Position numbers and translations under genes: made by a program. The notes under the pieces were generated by a model. That model searched no databases, was not told the origin of the DNA, and worked only from the letters and a program-made list of their open reading frames with translations. A stretch of 64,000 nucleotides of DNA from Linderina pennispora (taxonomy: Eukaryota; Kickxellomycota; Kickxellomycetes; Kickxellales; Kickxellaceae), in the NCBI RefSeq assembly GCF_002104995.1, contig NW_024468249.1, positions 2,852,001-2,916,000 on the forward strand, given 5' to 3'. This document shows positions 33,296 through 43,952 of this stretch, in pieces; positions within the stretch are counted from its first letter, which is position 1, and every line of letters begins with the position of its first letter.

Positions 33296-34765
33296 TCAGG
33301 TAGCTGTGCAAAAGGAAATATGGATGGAAAGCGACATAATGGTATAATGATCGAGCAAAAGAGAAACACTGCTTGACCAAGGTGGGGAGAATGTGCAGAA
33401 TGAGCACTCTTCTGTCACATCGTGCACAATAGGTTTCTGATCGGGGTCCACGCAATATATACTTGCAAGGACGCAGAATATTAATGATGGAGTCTGGGGC
33501 CTGGTGAGGCGCGCGCCTGTTTGTAATATGTGTTTTCGCAAACAGCAGGCAGTCAATAATTCAGAAAAGCAATGAAAAGCGACAATTCAGTTCTAGACAC
33601 GACTCGGCATTTCCAGAAAGCCGGGGGGTGTGCATTATGCTTGCATAAACAAAACTCAAGCTACACAATAGCCGGGCGTTGCTTACATGCAAGCGGATCG
33701 GCGGTTACTTTGTAACCGACATGGTTGGTTTTGCGCAGTATCTGAAAACTGCCGAGCAGCAGGGCTGCGGACAAGACATTAGCAAATAATGGCATGTCGC
33801 TATGTGCCAGCTCCTCCACTTGTCGGTTCCCATGCATTCTGTATTTAGAAGCAAGAATAATCAACTGGACAAGCGTGGCGCTACATTCCCACTCATAAAG
33901 GGCATGTTGTTGAGTCGATTGTCTGTTCAAGGTGGTGCTGGACAATGTGCAGCTGCCTTTGCTGGCCAATTGAAATCACTAGCCGAACATGCCGACCTGT
34001 CGCCTCTCACAGTGCGCCGGAAAGCAGCGGCAGTTCGTTTCGGCTTTCCAACAATCAGTGCGTTTGCTCCATGGTGCGGTGCGCTTTATTTGACCAGGGA
34101 GTGCGTGTCCATATGATACATTCGAGTGACTGGCGAGGAGGATCAGGCAGGTCGGGAGACAAGGGAATTGATGTGCACATACGCCATGCATACGTGCTGT
34201 TCTTGTCTGGAATTGGGGAGGACCACTTTCTCTCGCCAGTAAAAGCTGCTTGCTTGGCAGAAGAAAGGAAATAAAGCGACTCGGGTGACAAGCGGTTGCG
34301 TGCAATAAATGCTGCATCTGGGGAGTGGAAATTGTTGTCTAGGTGACAAAAGACGTGGTGATGTTGCGGTAGAATTTACCTCAGCTTTGGGCGGCGCACA
34401 AAAACGTTGATGCCCATGGATAAAATACCATGTCCTCCTCTTCCACCTTCACAAACAACTGGCCAGCTGTTTTATTAATTGTTCTCAAAGAAACATTCTC
34501 TATCGCTTGCTGGCACGAAAGTTTGCCCCGTGGCCGGGTTCTTGTTGTCGTTAATGAACAAACTCCTCTCTTCTGCTCCATTCAGTCTGCCTTTCTCCTC
34601 GAGTAAATATACACATTCTCTAATCATAGAAACTCGTGCCTGGAAAATATAAAAGCGCTCTGCTCTCCTACTGTTTCTTTTATAATCTCTACCGCTCTCC
34701 CGACTGCTACTTTCCTCCTGGTTGCAAAAAGGACCTCTTTCTCTTTTGCTCTCCATTCTTTACTG
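33296..34765. other. intergenic region between two receptor genes
   Basis: This is the shared upstream region of two divergent 7TM genes. Short frames such as 33661-33969 (minus) contain hydrophobic stretches but no family signature. I do not call a gene. Confidence 0.4.
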
Positions 34766-35941
34766 TTGCCATATTCCCGCTCTTCTGGCTATTATTATTA
34801 TTGTTGTTGTTATTATTATTATTATCGTTGCTGTTATTCCTCTTCATCAGCTCGATATATCCAAAAGTGGGCATCGACAGATAGCGCATTGGGTCGATAT
34901 ACTGGACAGAGCACAAAGAAATGTATTGATGCAGGGCATACGATCTCTGACAGTGTGTTCTGCGGATTCTCACTTGTCTGCTCAGTGTCGCAATGCCTCC
35001 TAATCCTCTATCTGGTGAAGCGCGACGGCTGGGTCTTTAGCATGTTCCTGCAGCTCTCGCTTGCCATGGCAGCTGTGGTAACTGTGAACCGCAGCATCAG
35101 CTTCCTCGACATCTTCTTCGCACACTTGCCTGCAAGCATCCAGACGAACCAGGTGTTTGTCAGGGTAATGTACGGGTTCCTGGACATTTCGTTTCTCCCA
35201 TTTGCGTATTTCTTCCTAATAACGGCGTTCTCGATTGACCTCTTGCTAAACTTTGCGCTGCACTACCGGTCGGCGCGGCATCTGCACAAGTGGTATATTC
35301 CGGCATCACTGGGCATGGCGTTTGTGGTGGCCATGCCGATACTGGCATGGGACGGCAAGCTCGGCGCCTCGAATCTGTATATTGTTGAGGGGAATTGGGC
35401 GCAGCAGCATTACCATATTATCACGCTGACCATGGTGATCATAATATGCTCCATTGCGTCTTTGGCGCTGGTGGGCGCCGGGTTCTGGAGAACAATCCGC
35501 GAATGGCGCATACTGAAACGCGAAATCGACACTCTGGTCTTGCCAATCTCGGATAGCAGCGCAGTCGCTGGCAGGCGCGGCCTCCTCGGGAGCTTCGCGG
35601 CGCTACCCATGGACGACACCAGCCACGGCGACGCGGCAGCAACCAGCTCCCGTGCAGCCCCGACTCTCTCGACCGCCTGTACTATGGCCGCAAGGTGTCC
35701 CGGTCCATATACTACCTGGCCATGTACCCGATAATCAACCTGATTCGCGCATGTGGGCACAGGCATCGGGCAGATCCTTGTGTACGCGTATCCGGGGCAG
35801 AAATGGGCAATGTCAACGCGCGACTTCTCCAACGACAGCGTCGGCGTACTATTGCTGATTGTGTTTGTTGCGAACCCGGCCTTTGTACAGTCCAAGCTAA
35901 GGCGGCAGCACGCGGGCGCAGCAAGCATCGGGTCATGTTAA
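34766..35941 (+). CDS. 7TM GPCR-like receptor 2, frameshifted
   Basis: Seven hydrophobic spans can be followed: VFCGFSLVCSVSQCLLILYL, MFLQLSLAMAAVV, LPFAYFFLITAFSIDLLLNF, IPASLGMAFVVAMPILAW, TLTMVIIICSIASLALVGA, IYYLAMYPIINLI and VGVLLLIVFVANPAFV. The first five are in one frame. The frame then changes near 35635, giving RKVSRSIYYLAMYP, and again near 35750, giving GQILVYAYPGQKW. The start is uncertain because the first 20 codons run through a TTA/TTG microsatellite that gives a Tyr/Cys run; the real N-terminus may be spliced or shifted. The protein is a candidate G-protein-coupled receptor with a Ser/Ala-rich third cytoplasmic loop. Confidence 0.6.
34790..34826. repeat. TTA/TTG trinucleotide microsatellite
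   Basis: A run of att/tta/ttg triplets of about 37 bp lies at the presumed 5' end of receptor 2. It makes the start of that gene unreliable. Confidence 0.85.
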
Positions 35942-35965
35942 TGTGAATAGTTCTCACAATACTAA

Positions 35966-36971
35966 TTATTTGGCGAAACTGGCGTAATCGAGGCATTGCC
36001 GAGCCGCAGGCGCCATTGCCCGATCCGCTGTGACATTTCCTTGCTTGGCAGGACCGGTCCTGTAGCGCTCGGCGTATTGCGCCGAAGCGATGTTTGTGAA
36101 GAACAGCAGGTGGAAATCAACCATCTGGCGCACAAAGCTCCGTAGGTCGCTTGTCGATACGCCAAACGCAGTCCACCACTCAGAGCTCAGCTCAATCGCT
36201 GTCGGGCGGTCCACCGGCACCGCTGGCAGGTCCTCTTCTCTAGCACGCTTACTCCCCGTCTGTGTGTTAGCGCAGTAGAGGCGAAGCACAAACTGGCTTG
36301 CATCCTGCGGTGTCTCGCAGTCCAGGTTCCACGCCAAACACAGGGCGCCCGCGGCTAGCACCGCGGTTGGAAACTGCACCGGCAAGGTGGTGTAGTAACA
36401 GTCGGCCAGAATCGTCCACGCTGCCCTCACCGTCGGCTGCTCAGCGCCCTGATAACTTTGCCATCTTCACCAACAGCAGGTGCGGATGGGTGGTACGGAA
36501 GTCATATCCAATGACGTCCAGGACAAACTGCTCGCTGGCCAGAACGCCCGGCCGCATCTTATCAATAGTACTTGATGGCACAGTCCGGGCGTCCTCCATA
36601 GTCTGCGACGACGCGATAAAGGCATGCACCAGGATGTCTCTCAGCTTCTTTAGCGTCTCCTCCATCTTTGCAGCCACAAACAAGCACGCGGTCGCGATGT
36701 CCGTTGCTGTTGCCTGCGGTTGCGGCCGGTAGATATACGTGCGGTGCACCAGCAGCTGGGCGGTGTTAATGGTGCGTGTGGGGAATCCCATTGAGCGGCC
36801 GACGGCCTTGATGAACACGCAGCACTTGGTGGCGGTCTGCAGCGACGGGTGATCTAGCAGGTCGTGTCGCTCAACCCGCGCAGACGACTGCTGTGGGGGC
36901 GGGGCACTGCTGTTCAGCAGGGAGAGAATGTAGCTGCGTGTCAGAAATGTGTGTCGCGAAATCGAATTCAT
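35966..36971 (-). CDS. CTD-kinase/elongation-type cyclin (Ctk2/cyclin K/T-like), frameshifted
   Basis: The start is the ATG ending at 36971 (MNSISRHTFLTRSYILSLL). The first cyclin fold is clear: LQTATKCCVFIKAVGRSMG, FPTRTINTAQLLVHR and TDIATACLFVAAKMEETLKKL. The cyclin box continues to FVLDVIGYDFRTTHPHLLLVK. The frame breaks near 36440 and resumes after one extra base as QPTVRAAWTILADCYY then PVQFPTAVLAAGALCLAWNL, the second cyclin fold. Proteins of this type activate CDK9- or CTDK-type kinases that phosphorylate the RNA polymerase II CTD in the nucleus. The assignment within the C/K/T group is not certain. Confidence 0.8.
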
Positions 36972-37552
36972 AATTACAAGCGAGAGGACAGAGGGCACGC
37001 CAAGCAGCAAGAGAAAATTGGAAATGACACGTGTGGGCGACAGCACGCCTGCGAGCCGAGTGTGCACCGGCTCGGCTTCGAGCGCAAAAAGTCGGGGGCG
37101 GTGCCATGCCAAGCCGCAACGCGCCTGATGAGTTGCGGACGATCGGCAACCCCGGAATCTTCTGAGAGGAAGAGCATTGCTGCGTGCATGAGCGACGCGC
37201 TTTTGGGATTCGCCCTTTTCCAATAAGCGAACGGCCGTGTGTCGTTTGTTAGCGGGGACAGGCAGCCGGTTCTCTCCAATGCGCTTGACAGCTGCGATGC
37301 AAAAACGGCGAGCAGGGTGAAAGCCACCTTCTTGCGCTTTGTTAATTTATGCTATTCTTACGGGGGGAATAATACCGTCCCAATCGTTTCCTGATAACTG
37401 CGAGTATCCTCATATCTGTCGAGGAGCCGGACCGTAGTGTTACACAAAAGAAAGGTCCAGGAGCGGGCAAATACTTTCACAGGACGTCGAAAACCGGTTC
37501 ATCGAGGTGGAGAAAACGAAAACACCATATTACACTGCAACAGCGGGGCTTG
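36972..37552. promoter_or_regulatory. divergent promoter region
   Basis: This lies between the minus-strand cyclin gene and the plus-strand acetyltransferase gene. The open frame of the cyclin continues upstream to 37223, but the residues are compositionally unlike the cyclin and are not included. Confidence 0.4.
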
Positions 37553-38241
37553 ATGTTCACGCAGCTCCTGTTTCTGCCTCTTGTCGGTCTCCTCCTGTGG
37601 CAATTAGTAATTCTGTTCCGGCACCAACGACGCATACACGAGCCCGAGCCCGAGGAAGAAGCACCAGCATACACAGAGAAAGAGGCAATGCTCGGCAACA
37701 CAACATACACGATGCACGGGCGGCAAGTGAGCCTGCAGCATGTAAGCACCGACACACTCTCCAAAGTCAAGCGGCTGAACTCGGTGCTGTTCCCGGTACA
37801 ATACGGCCATTCGTTCTACAAGGCGCTGCTGATGCCCGACCAGCACGCAATGCTGGCGTTCGTCGACGTCCAGCACAGACAAGGAAAAGTGCATCGGCAC
37901 AGTGGGCGTCCGGAAGCAGCCATGGGGGTTCGCCGACTCTCCAGCTGGCGTCATGCCAGCGGCCCGGGGCACCGGCCGTGCTGGAGGCGTATATCATGAC
38001 GCTCGGCGTGCTGGCGCCGTACAGGAGGCTAGGCGTGGGCAAGGTGCTGCTGGATAGCGCAGTCAGGTATGCGAGGGCAGACCCGGCTGTCAGGCGACTT
38101 GTACTGCACGTGCATATCACCAACGACGATGCGCTGCGGTTCTATCACGCCAGCGGGTTTTCAACAGTGCGCATCGTCGAAAACTACTACAGACGCATCG
38201 AGCAGCCGCACGCATATCTGCTAGAGTATAGAGTCCGCTAG
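37553..38241 (+). CDS. NAA50-like GNAT N-acetyltransferase, frameshifted
   Basis: The segment VSLQHVSTDTLSKVKRLN, then SVLFPVQYGHSFYKALL, matches the start of NAA50 (NatE catalytic subunit). The acetyl-CoA binding loop LGVLAPYRRLGVGKVLLDSA (R/Q-x-x-G-x-G/A) and LHVHITNDDALRFYHASGF complete the GNAT fold. Between them the frame shifts by one extra base at about 37890 (the following block reads IGTVGVRKQPWGFADSPAG) and again at about 37975. Upstream in the same frame is a hydrophobic segment (LLFLPLVGLLLWQLVILF) that would make a membrane anchor. If real this is unusual; otherwise translation starts at the ATG at 37712 (MHGRQVSLQHV). It would acetylate protein N-termini beginning with Met. Confidence 0.75.
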
Positions 38242-38399
38242 ACGTATATATTGTAGTTCTGTCCGCCCTTGTATACGCACCATTGCATCATCAGCCCAAA
38301 TCTGTGTTACCGGAGACAGGAGTGGGGGAGACAGGGGAGGCTGGCAGTGGATGGTGACAAGGCTTTTTTATTTTGTGGTGATAGAATCAAAGGCACGCT

Positions 38400-38987
38400 C
38401 TAGTTGGCCTTGGCAAAGAAGTCCTTGGACGCAGCAATCTCGGGCTTGATGGTGGCATCGCCCTTCTCCCAGCCGAGCGGGCACACCTCGCCGTGCTTGT
38501 CGGTGAACTGCAGGGCCTGCAGCAGGCGCAGAGTCTCGTTGACGCTGCGGCCGACGGGCAGATCGTTGACCTGCACGATGCGGATCTTCTGCTCGGGATC
38601 GATGATGTAGGTGGCACGGAACGGGGCGCCCTCCTCCTCGACCAGCACGCCGTAGTCGCGCGAGATCTTCTGCGTGGTATCGGCGATCATCGGGAACTTG
38701 ATCTCGCCCAGACCACCCTCCTTGCGCGGCTGCTGCACCCAGTTGAAGTGCGTGAAGGCCGAGTCGCACGAGAAGCCCAGAACCTGCGCGCCAGCTGCCT
38801 CGAACTCAGCGACCGCGTCAGAGAACGCGCAGATCTCGGTCGGGCACACGAACGTGAAGTCAAACGGCCACGAGAACAGAACGACGTACTTGCCCTTGTA
38901 GTCGGAGAGGGAGATATCCTTGATCTCGCCGTCGACCAGAGCCGGGGCAGTGAAGTTGGGGGCAAGAGTGCGAGGAGCAAGAACCAT
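38400..38987 (-). CDS. typical 2-Cys peroxiredoxin
   Basis: The 195-residue intact frame starts MVLAPRTLAPNFTAPAL; the frame is open further upstream, but the extra residues are not conserved. The peroxidatic Cys48 lies in FTFVCPTEICAF and the resolving Cys169 in HGEVCPLGW. The GGLG element of overoxidation-sensitive enzymes is present, but the C-terminal YF motif reads FF. The enzyme reduces hydrogen peroxide and alkyl hydroperoxides using thioredoxin in the cytosol. Codon choice is strongly biased to C-ending codons, which suggests high expression. Confidence 0.95.
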   Translation of the reverse strand: MVLAPRTLAPNFTAPALVDGEIKDISLSDYKGKYVVLFSWPFDFTFVCPTEICAFSDAVAEFEAAGAQVLGFSCDSAFTHFNWVQQPRKEGGLGEIKFPMIADTTQKISRDYGVLVEEEGAPFRATYIIDPEQKIRIVQVNDLPVGRSVNETLRLLQALQFTDKHGEVCPLGWEKGDATIKPEIAASKDFFAKAN

Positions 38988-39603
38988 TTTTGTCTGATGA
39001 GAAGATTGTAAAAGAAAGCTGAAAAACAGGACGATGAGGAGAAAAGAGCAGGGGTCGACCGATGCCCGGATCCCGCTCCTTTTATAGACCCGCGGATGCA
39101 AGGCCGCTGGGCCAAGGAGGGCGCCACACCTGCCGTGACAGCTTCGCATGCGAAAATTTTTTGGGCTTATCGTGATCCGCGCTGCGCTTCCCAGTGACGT
39201 CTGTCAAACCTCGGGCATTAAATTACTAATCCCCGCTTTCTCACCCCTTCCACCCGTACGCCTGGTGTCGCGCGGCTGTCGACTTCCGGACATGCCGAGG
39301 CCACATCGTCGCCTCTGCTGCAGGCTACATAGGGTGTATTTGTCCGACCATGGCCTGCTTGTCGTAGTGAATCAGCTACTGCGCGGAAACACTGGGCAGT
39401 ACCTCCGGTTCGTAACGCCAGCGCAGCTACTGCAGTCCCACCAGCAGTCCTCTCCCCCAATCCCGGGCTCCGCCGACTTTCGGCCTAATTGAATTAGGAA
39501 ATCGGCTCAGCGCAATCCCCCCTCCAGATGTCCACGTTGCACGTGCTGACCAAAGAAGCAGCTCTGTTCTCCTCTACTTGCCAATGCTAATTTTCTTTAA
39601 ATA
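38988..39603. promoter_or_regulatory. divergent promoter region
   Basis: Upstream region shared by the peroxiredoxin (minus) and DCC1-like (plus) genes. A sequence reading TATAAAAGG on the minus strand (plus: ccttttatag, about 39077-39086) lies about 95 bp before the peroxiredoxin start and is a good TATA box. Confidence 0.6.
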
Positions 39604-40848
39604 ATGACTGAGCCAGTTCATTTGTCAGCGGCCGAGTCATACCCAGAAAGCCTCCGGATGCTGGAGCTGACGCCCGGGATCCTTGCCCAGCTCGAGGCCT
39701 CCTGCGGAACATCCGGCGAGCAGCGGCTGGTTGTGCGTGGGCGCGACGCGGACATTGCGACACTGATCGACCTGGACGACAAGGGCCTACGAGCTCCACA
39801 CCGCACACACATCCAACAACCTCTACCTGTTCGCTGCTGGCGACGCATATGAGCTGAAGGCCAAGCTCAGCCAGACCTGGGAGCTGCAGCCGACGTATCC
39901 GCAGATCCGTGCCCGCCTGAAGGAGGTTCTGGCCTGGGATGAGCGCGGCGCATTCCGAGGCGTTGAGTTTGAGCAGATGCTTGACGATGCACAAGAGCCC
40001 AGGAGAGGTTACCGATGACACATTGCTGCGACACGTGCAGGCTAGCAGAAAGCTGTGCAGGAGGGTGCTGGCTGAGATTCCGGCATTCCGCGAGTCCGGC
40101 TACTGGCCACTGGCGCGTGCTAGATGCTGGCTACTGTATGGAGCTACTGCGGACTTGTACTGGCCACGCAGATTGAGCGTGGGTGGCCACGGGACAAAGT
40201 TGACGCGCAAATGGTCTTCAGTGCGCTATGCAGCGAACCAGGCAACGAGCAGCTGCTGTTTGAAGCGGTTCGACGCGGTGCTGGCCAGATTTGGGACCTG
40301 CTCTGCCCCAGCAGTCTACACGATTGACGGCACCAAGGTGGCAAAGTATCTGGCCGAGCAGATCTTTGTGGCTGAGCAAATGCGCCCGTGGCCGGCCGCC
40401 GAGTTCCTAAAAGCAATGCACGCTGCTATGCCGCCACATCTGACAGAATTTATTGGCGCGCCAGAGCACTGGTCCAGCAAGAGTGTCCCAGACTCGATAG
40501 TAAGGGAAATGGCGTATGTGACTGCTGGTGCTGAGAGCCAGATGCTGCACACCACTCATGGCGTCACGTACCGGTCTGTTACACTGAACCCGCTATTCCG
40601 CAGTGCCTTGCCGCATGAGCCACGGGTGCGGATGCAAAAAGCTGTTTAGCGTGAAGTCGAAGTGGGCCAGATCAGAGATTGTACCCTTCCTGGAGGATCT
40701 GGTTGATGTGGATCCAGAGCTGCTGGCCAGTGGCGACGGGGCAGCGGAGGCAGTGCTGAAAAAGACCATTGATGGATGGCTGATCAAGTTTGGGCGTGGG
40801 GTGAGCAGCCCAAGCGGCGAACTGGTGTACACTAGCAGGCTAAACTAG
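39604..40848 (+). CDS. dcc1: sister chromatid cohesion protein DCC1-like, frameshifted
   Basis: Successive blocks read in changing frames match the DCC1 family: YELHTAHTSNNLYLFAAGD, LQPTYPQIRARLKEVL, LLRHVQASRKLCRRVLAEIP, LATQIERGWPRDKVDAQMV, YTIDGTKVAKYLAEQIF and finally LFSVKSKWARSEIVPFLEDL, the characteristic C-terminal helix. DCC1 works with CTF8 and CTF18 in an alternative RFC that loads PCNA and supports cohesion. About six frame changes are needed, at roughly 39784, 40005, 40110, 40145, 40318 and 40635. Each is one extra base, for example a GGG that should be GG at 39783-39785 and AAAAA that should be AAAA at about 40635. Assembly error is more likely than decay. Confidence 0.8.
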
Positions 40849-40960
40849 CGAATATCAATATGTTTTGAGGTACCATAAAATGGATATAGCATGGACAAAC
40901 TGCGGGTCACTAGCAGTGCGCAGCAAGTGCCACGATGCTCTGCGTTTCTGTTCATTAGTG

Positions 40961-41588
40961 ATGGTCCAGTCTTTTAATACCGCCGGAATCCGGGCGGCCT
41001 TCCAGCTTCTAGCCCGCCCACGCCTCCTGATGCCGCACCTCGCAGTAGCCGACATCCGCGCTATCCCGTTTGCCAAACTGCGCCAGTCCGGCATTGAATA
41101 CATGGTCTTCGACAAAGATAACTGTCTCACTGCTCCCTACCTCGATGTAGTCCACACTGAGTTCCTGCCCGCCTGGGAAAACTGCCTCGATGTGTTCTCT
41201 CCGAAGCAATGTTATGATTGTATCCAACTCTGCTGGCACTCCAGACGACACAGACGATGCTGCAGCGCGCGCGGTTGAAGCGGCATTGGGCGTGCGTGTG
41301 CTCAGACATGCTGTCAAGAAGCCGGGGTGTGGTCCCGAGGTAATCGAGGCATTTGGAAATGTGTGCCCGGGGAAGATCGCTGTCGTCGGCGACAGATTGA
41401 TGACGGATGTCGCGCTGGCAAACTTCAACGGCATGATGGGCATATGGACAAGAGACATAATCACTACCAAAGGCGATAACGCAGCGGCTGCGGCTATCCG
41501 CAAGGCAGAGCATTGGGCATACAGGGCACTGGTGAGGCGCGGCGTCCACGCACCAGCCATTGATGCGTCTGGGAATACAGGGCAATGA
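40961..41588 (+). CDS. gep4: mitochondrial PGP phosphatase GEP4-like, one frameshift
   Basis: The start MVQSFNTAGIRAAFQLLARP, then IEYMVFDKDNCLTAPY (HAD motif I, DxDN), VMIVSNSAGTPDD (motif II), AVKKPGCG (motif III Lys) and GKIAVVGDRLMTDVALAN (motif IV) identify GEP4. This HAD phosphatase of the mitochondrial matrix removes phosphate from phosphatidylglycerophosphate in cardiolipin synthesis. The frame shifts by one extra base near 41195, between CLDVF and SLRSNVMIV. All motifs are present on either side. Confidence 0.85.
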
Positions 41589-41783
41589 ACCACAGGACCC
41601 GTCGCATTGCTGGGCTGCATATTGTTTCTGCGCGACGCTTTATAGTCCAGCATGTTTTGGTTTCCAGTTGCAACAGGATCGACACAGGGGTCAGCAAGTC
41701 CACATATGCGGCTGCGTGTCCCAACAAACAAGCGGTAAAATTAGACGTGTTTCGGCAACAGCAAAAAAAAATTAGACAGATTC

Positions 41784-42692
41784 TTAAGCGCTCTCTCCTT
41801 CAGTGACAGCCGGTGTCTCGCTCAGCGCAGCCTTGATGGTCAGCACACGCTCGCTCACCTGGAACGGCTCGGCAGCCAGCTTGTCCAGTGCCTTCTTCTG
41901 CTCGGCGTTGTTGGCAAACGTCACGAAGCCAAAGCCCTTGGGGCGGTTCGACTTCTTGTTCACAACGACATGCGCCGAGGCAATCGAGAACTCGCCAAAC
42001 AGCTTCGCCAGCTCCTCATCCGTGGTCGAGAATGGCAGGTTTCCGACAAACACAACAGTGTCCGACGGCGTGCGGTCCTCATCCACGGGCTTCTTCTCGC
42101 GGGGCTTCCGCTCTGCCTTCTTCGGCTCTACCTTCTTCGGCTCCGCGTCCTCAGTCTTCGACTCCTCCTTGTCCTTGGCCGGGAACCGGCGGGCACCGAA
42201 CCGCCTGCCGCCGCGCCTGGCGCTACGCGGCTTCGCCTCACTGCCCTCGGTGGCCTCCTCCTTCTGAGTATCACTGCTCTCGGCAGTGTCGACGCGGGCT
42301 GCCTCCTTGCGCGCACGCGGCTTGCGCGCACGGCGCTGGCCAGCAGGCTTGGCATCCCCCGATATGTGCTGCGCGCGCGCGGCGATCGCGCTCTCGGGCA
42401 TCGGGCGCGCTGCCTCAACGTTGATCTGCCGCCCGCCAAACTCGGTGTGGTTGCGGAGCTCCACAGCCTTCTGCACCGTCGCGTCGTCACCGAAGGCAAC
42501 AAAGCCGTAGCCGAGCGAGCGCGGCCCGCGCGTGATGATGCGCGCCTCCTTGACCTCGCCAACCTCGGCAAAATAGTCATGCAGCTGCCCATCTGTCGTC
42601 TTGAATGACAGATTGCCCACAAACACCTTGTTCGGGTACTCGTCGATGAGAGGGGCGGCTGCGGGCGCGGTAGTCTCAGTGGTAGCAGACAT
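41784..42692 (-). CDS. two-RRM RNA-binding protein
   Basis: The 302-residue intact frame contains RRM1 at about residues 22-95 (RNP2 VFVGNLSF, RNP1 LGYGFVAF) and RRM2 at about 210-288 (RNP2 VFVGNLPF, RNP1 KGFGFVTF). Between them lies a basic Arg/Lys and Glu/Lys-rich linker with GGRRFGARRF. The plan recalls nucleolin/Gar2-like or Sro9/Vip1-like proteins but is not diagnostic. It probably binds RNA in the nucleus or nucleolus. The peptide has high Ala/Glu/Lys content and strongly biased codons, suggesting abundance. Confidence 0.85.
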   Translation of the reverse strand: MSATTETTAPAAAPLIDEYPNKVFVGNLSFKTTDGQLHDYFAEVGEVKEARIITRGPRSLGYGFVAFGDDATVQKAVELRNHTEFGGRQINVEAARPMPESAIAARAQHISGDAKPAGQRRARKPRARKEAARVDTAESSDTQKEEATEGSEAKPRSARRGGRRFGARRFPAKDKEESKTEDAEPKKVEPKKAERKPREKKPVDEDRTPSDTVVFVGNLPFSTTDEELAKLFGEFSIASAHVVVNKKSNRPKGFGFVTFANNAEQKKALDKLAAEPFQVSERVLTIKAALSETPAVTEGESA

Positions 42693-43952
42693 GGTTCGTT
42701 TCTAATAATACCAGGAAAGAGTGCGGGTTCTTAAAAGTGCTTGGGCAACAAAGATTGGCAACTGAAAAGAGAAATTCAGGATAGTCGGCAGGAGCTAGTG
42801 TGAAGCAGGGGGACTAAAATGGGCTGGGCTATAAAAGCTGGGCTTGCGGCGGGAAGAGCGGAAAGTATTCTTTTTCCAAAGGGTGAACTGTAAGAGCGGG
42901 TTTGAAAAAATGTTGGACAGGGAAGCAGACGCAGAAGCAGTGCCTGCATTGTCGCGCCTTTTGTACGCGACAGTCACTGCTACTCTGCGGGACCAATTCG
43001 CAGATTACGCAATCGCCGGGATATATCCTCCCACCCGTCATGCCAGCTGATTCGGACAAGTGCGCGCCTGCCCACTCAGCTGCCTGTCGCCAAACTGCGA
43101 ATGCGCCAGCCAGTGGTGGCAACTACGGGCGCAGCCCACTTTCCTTCTATTGCAGTTGAGGAAAAAAGGAAATCACCTCATAGCCTGCGGCCAGCCGGAA
43201 AGTCGGACAAGGATCTTAAATCGAAGGCACAAGCCGGCTCGCCAAAGTCGACACCTGCTTTCAGCTCGGACAGATGACAAACCACAATTTTTGGTGTCCC
43301 CACCCGCGCGCTCGCGCCCGCACGCCCGTCCTTGTGCCGCGTGGTTTCGATGCCCAATCGCGTCCGCACCGAGCCATGTAGAAATACCCAATTCACTGCT
43401 CAGATCAGGTGCAGCGGCGTGACTCTGGTGGGCTGTGCTCGATGATGAACAGCTCAATGTCCGACCCTTGAGCGGGGGCAACATTCCTGTGGGATCCTCT
43501 CTTTGCAGGGGTAAACCCACCCGCAGGACCTGGCTCGTGACGACGAACCTCTCGTGCCTTGTGGCCGAGTGTCTGAGAGCACGCACATTCCCTTTTTTTC
43601 TTTCCATTATGCGTCGAACGTAGGCACATCATATTGTAGTAGAGGCACAAGGGCGCGAATACCCTTTTTGCCTGCAATATCAGAGATGGAAGAGAGCATA
43701 GGAGTAATTAGGAGTGAAGTGGTAGTAAAGCGCAACTAACGGGATATAAAAACGGGGGAGAAAAGAGTAACTGGATGGTAGGTTGGAGTCTCAGCACGAA
43801 GCTGGGCAGCAGAAAAGGAGCCTGCTGACTTGCGGAATTCCTGGAGGACGGCTCGCCATATCTCGTACCACACAACAGGGCAGTCGATAAACGACAGAGT
43901 CCTCGTAAGATCCATGGGCCAGCCTGCTCGGGTTTCATATTGCTGGCCACCT
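42693..43952. other. intergenic region before the Cys-rich cluster
   Basis: About 1.26 kb with no conserved gene. A TATA-like tataaaagc lies at about 42831-42839. The stretch separates the housekeeping block from the secreted Cys-rich cluster. Confidence 0.4.

Noticed and set aside
33661-34291. Small overlapping frames between the two receptor genes
   Set aside because: Short, on both strands, with no homology, signal peptide or coding bias that I can see.
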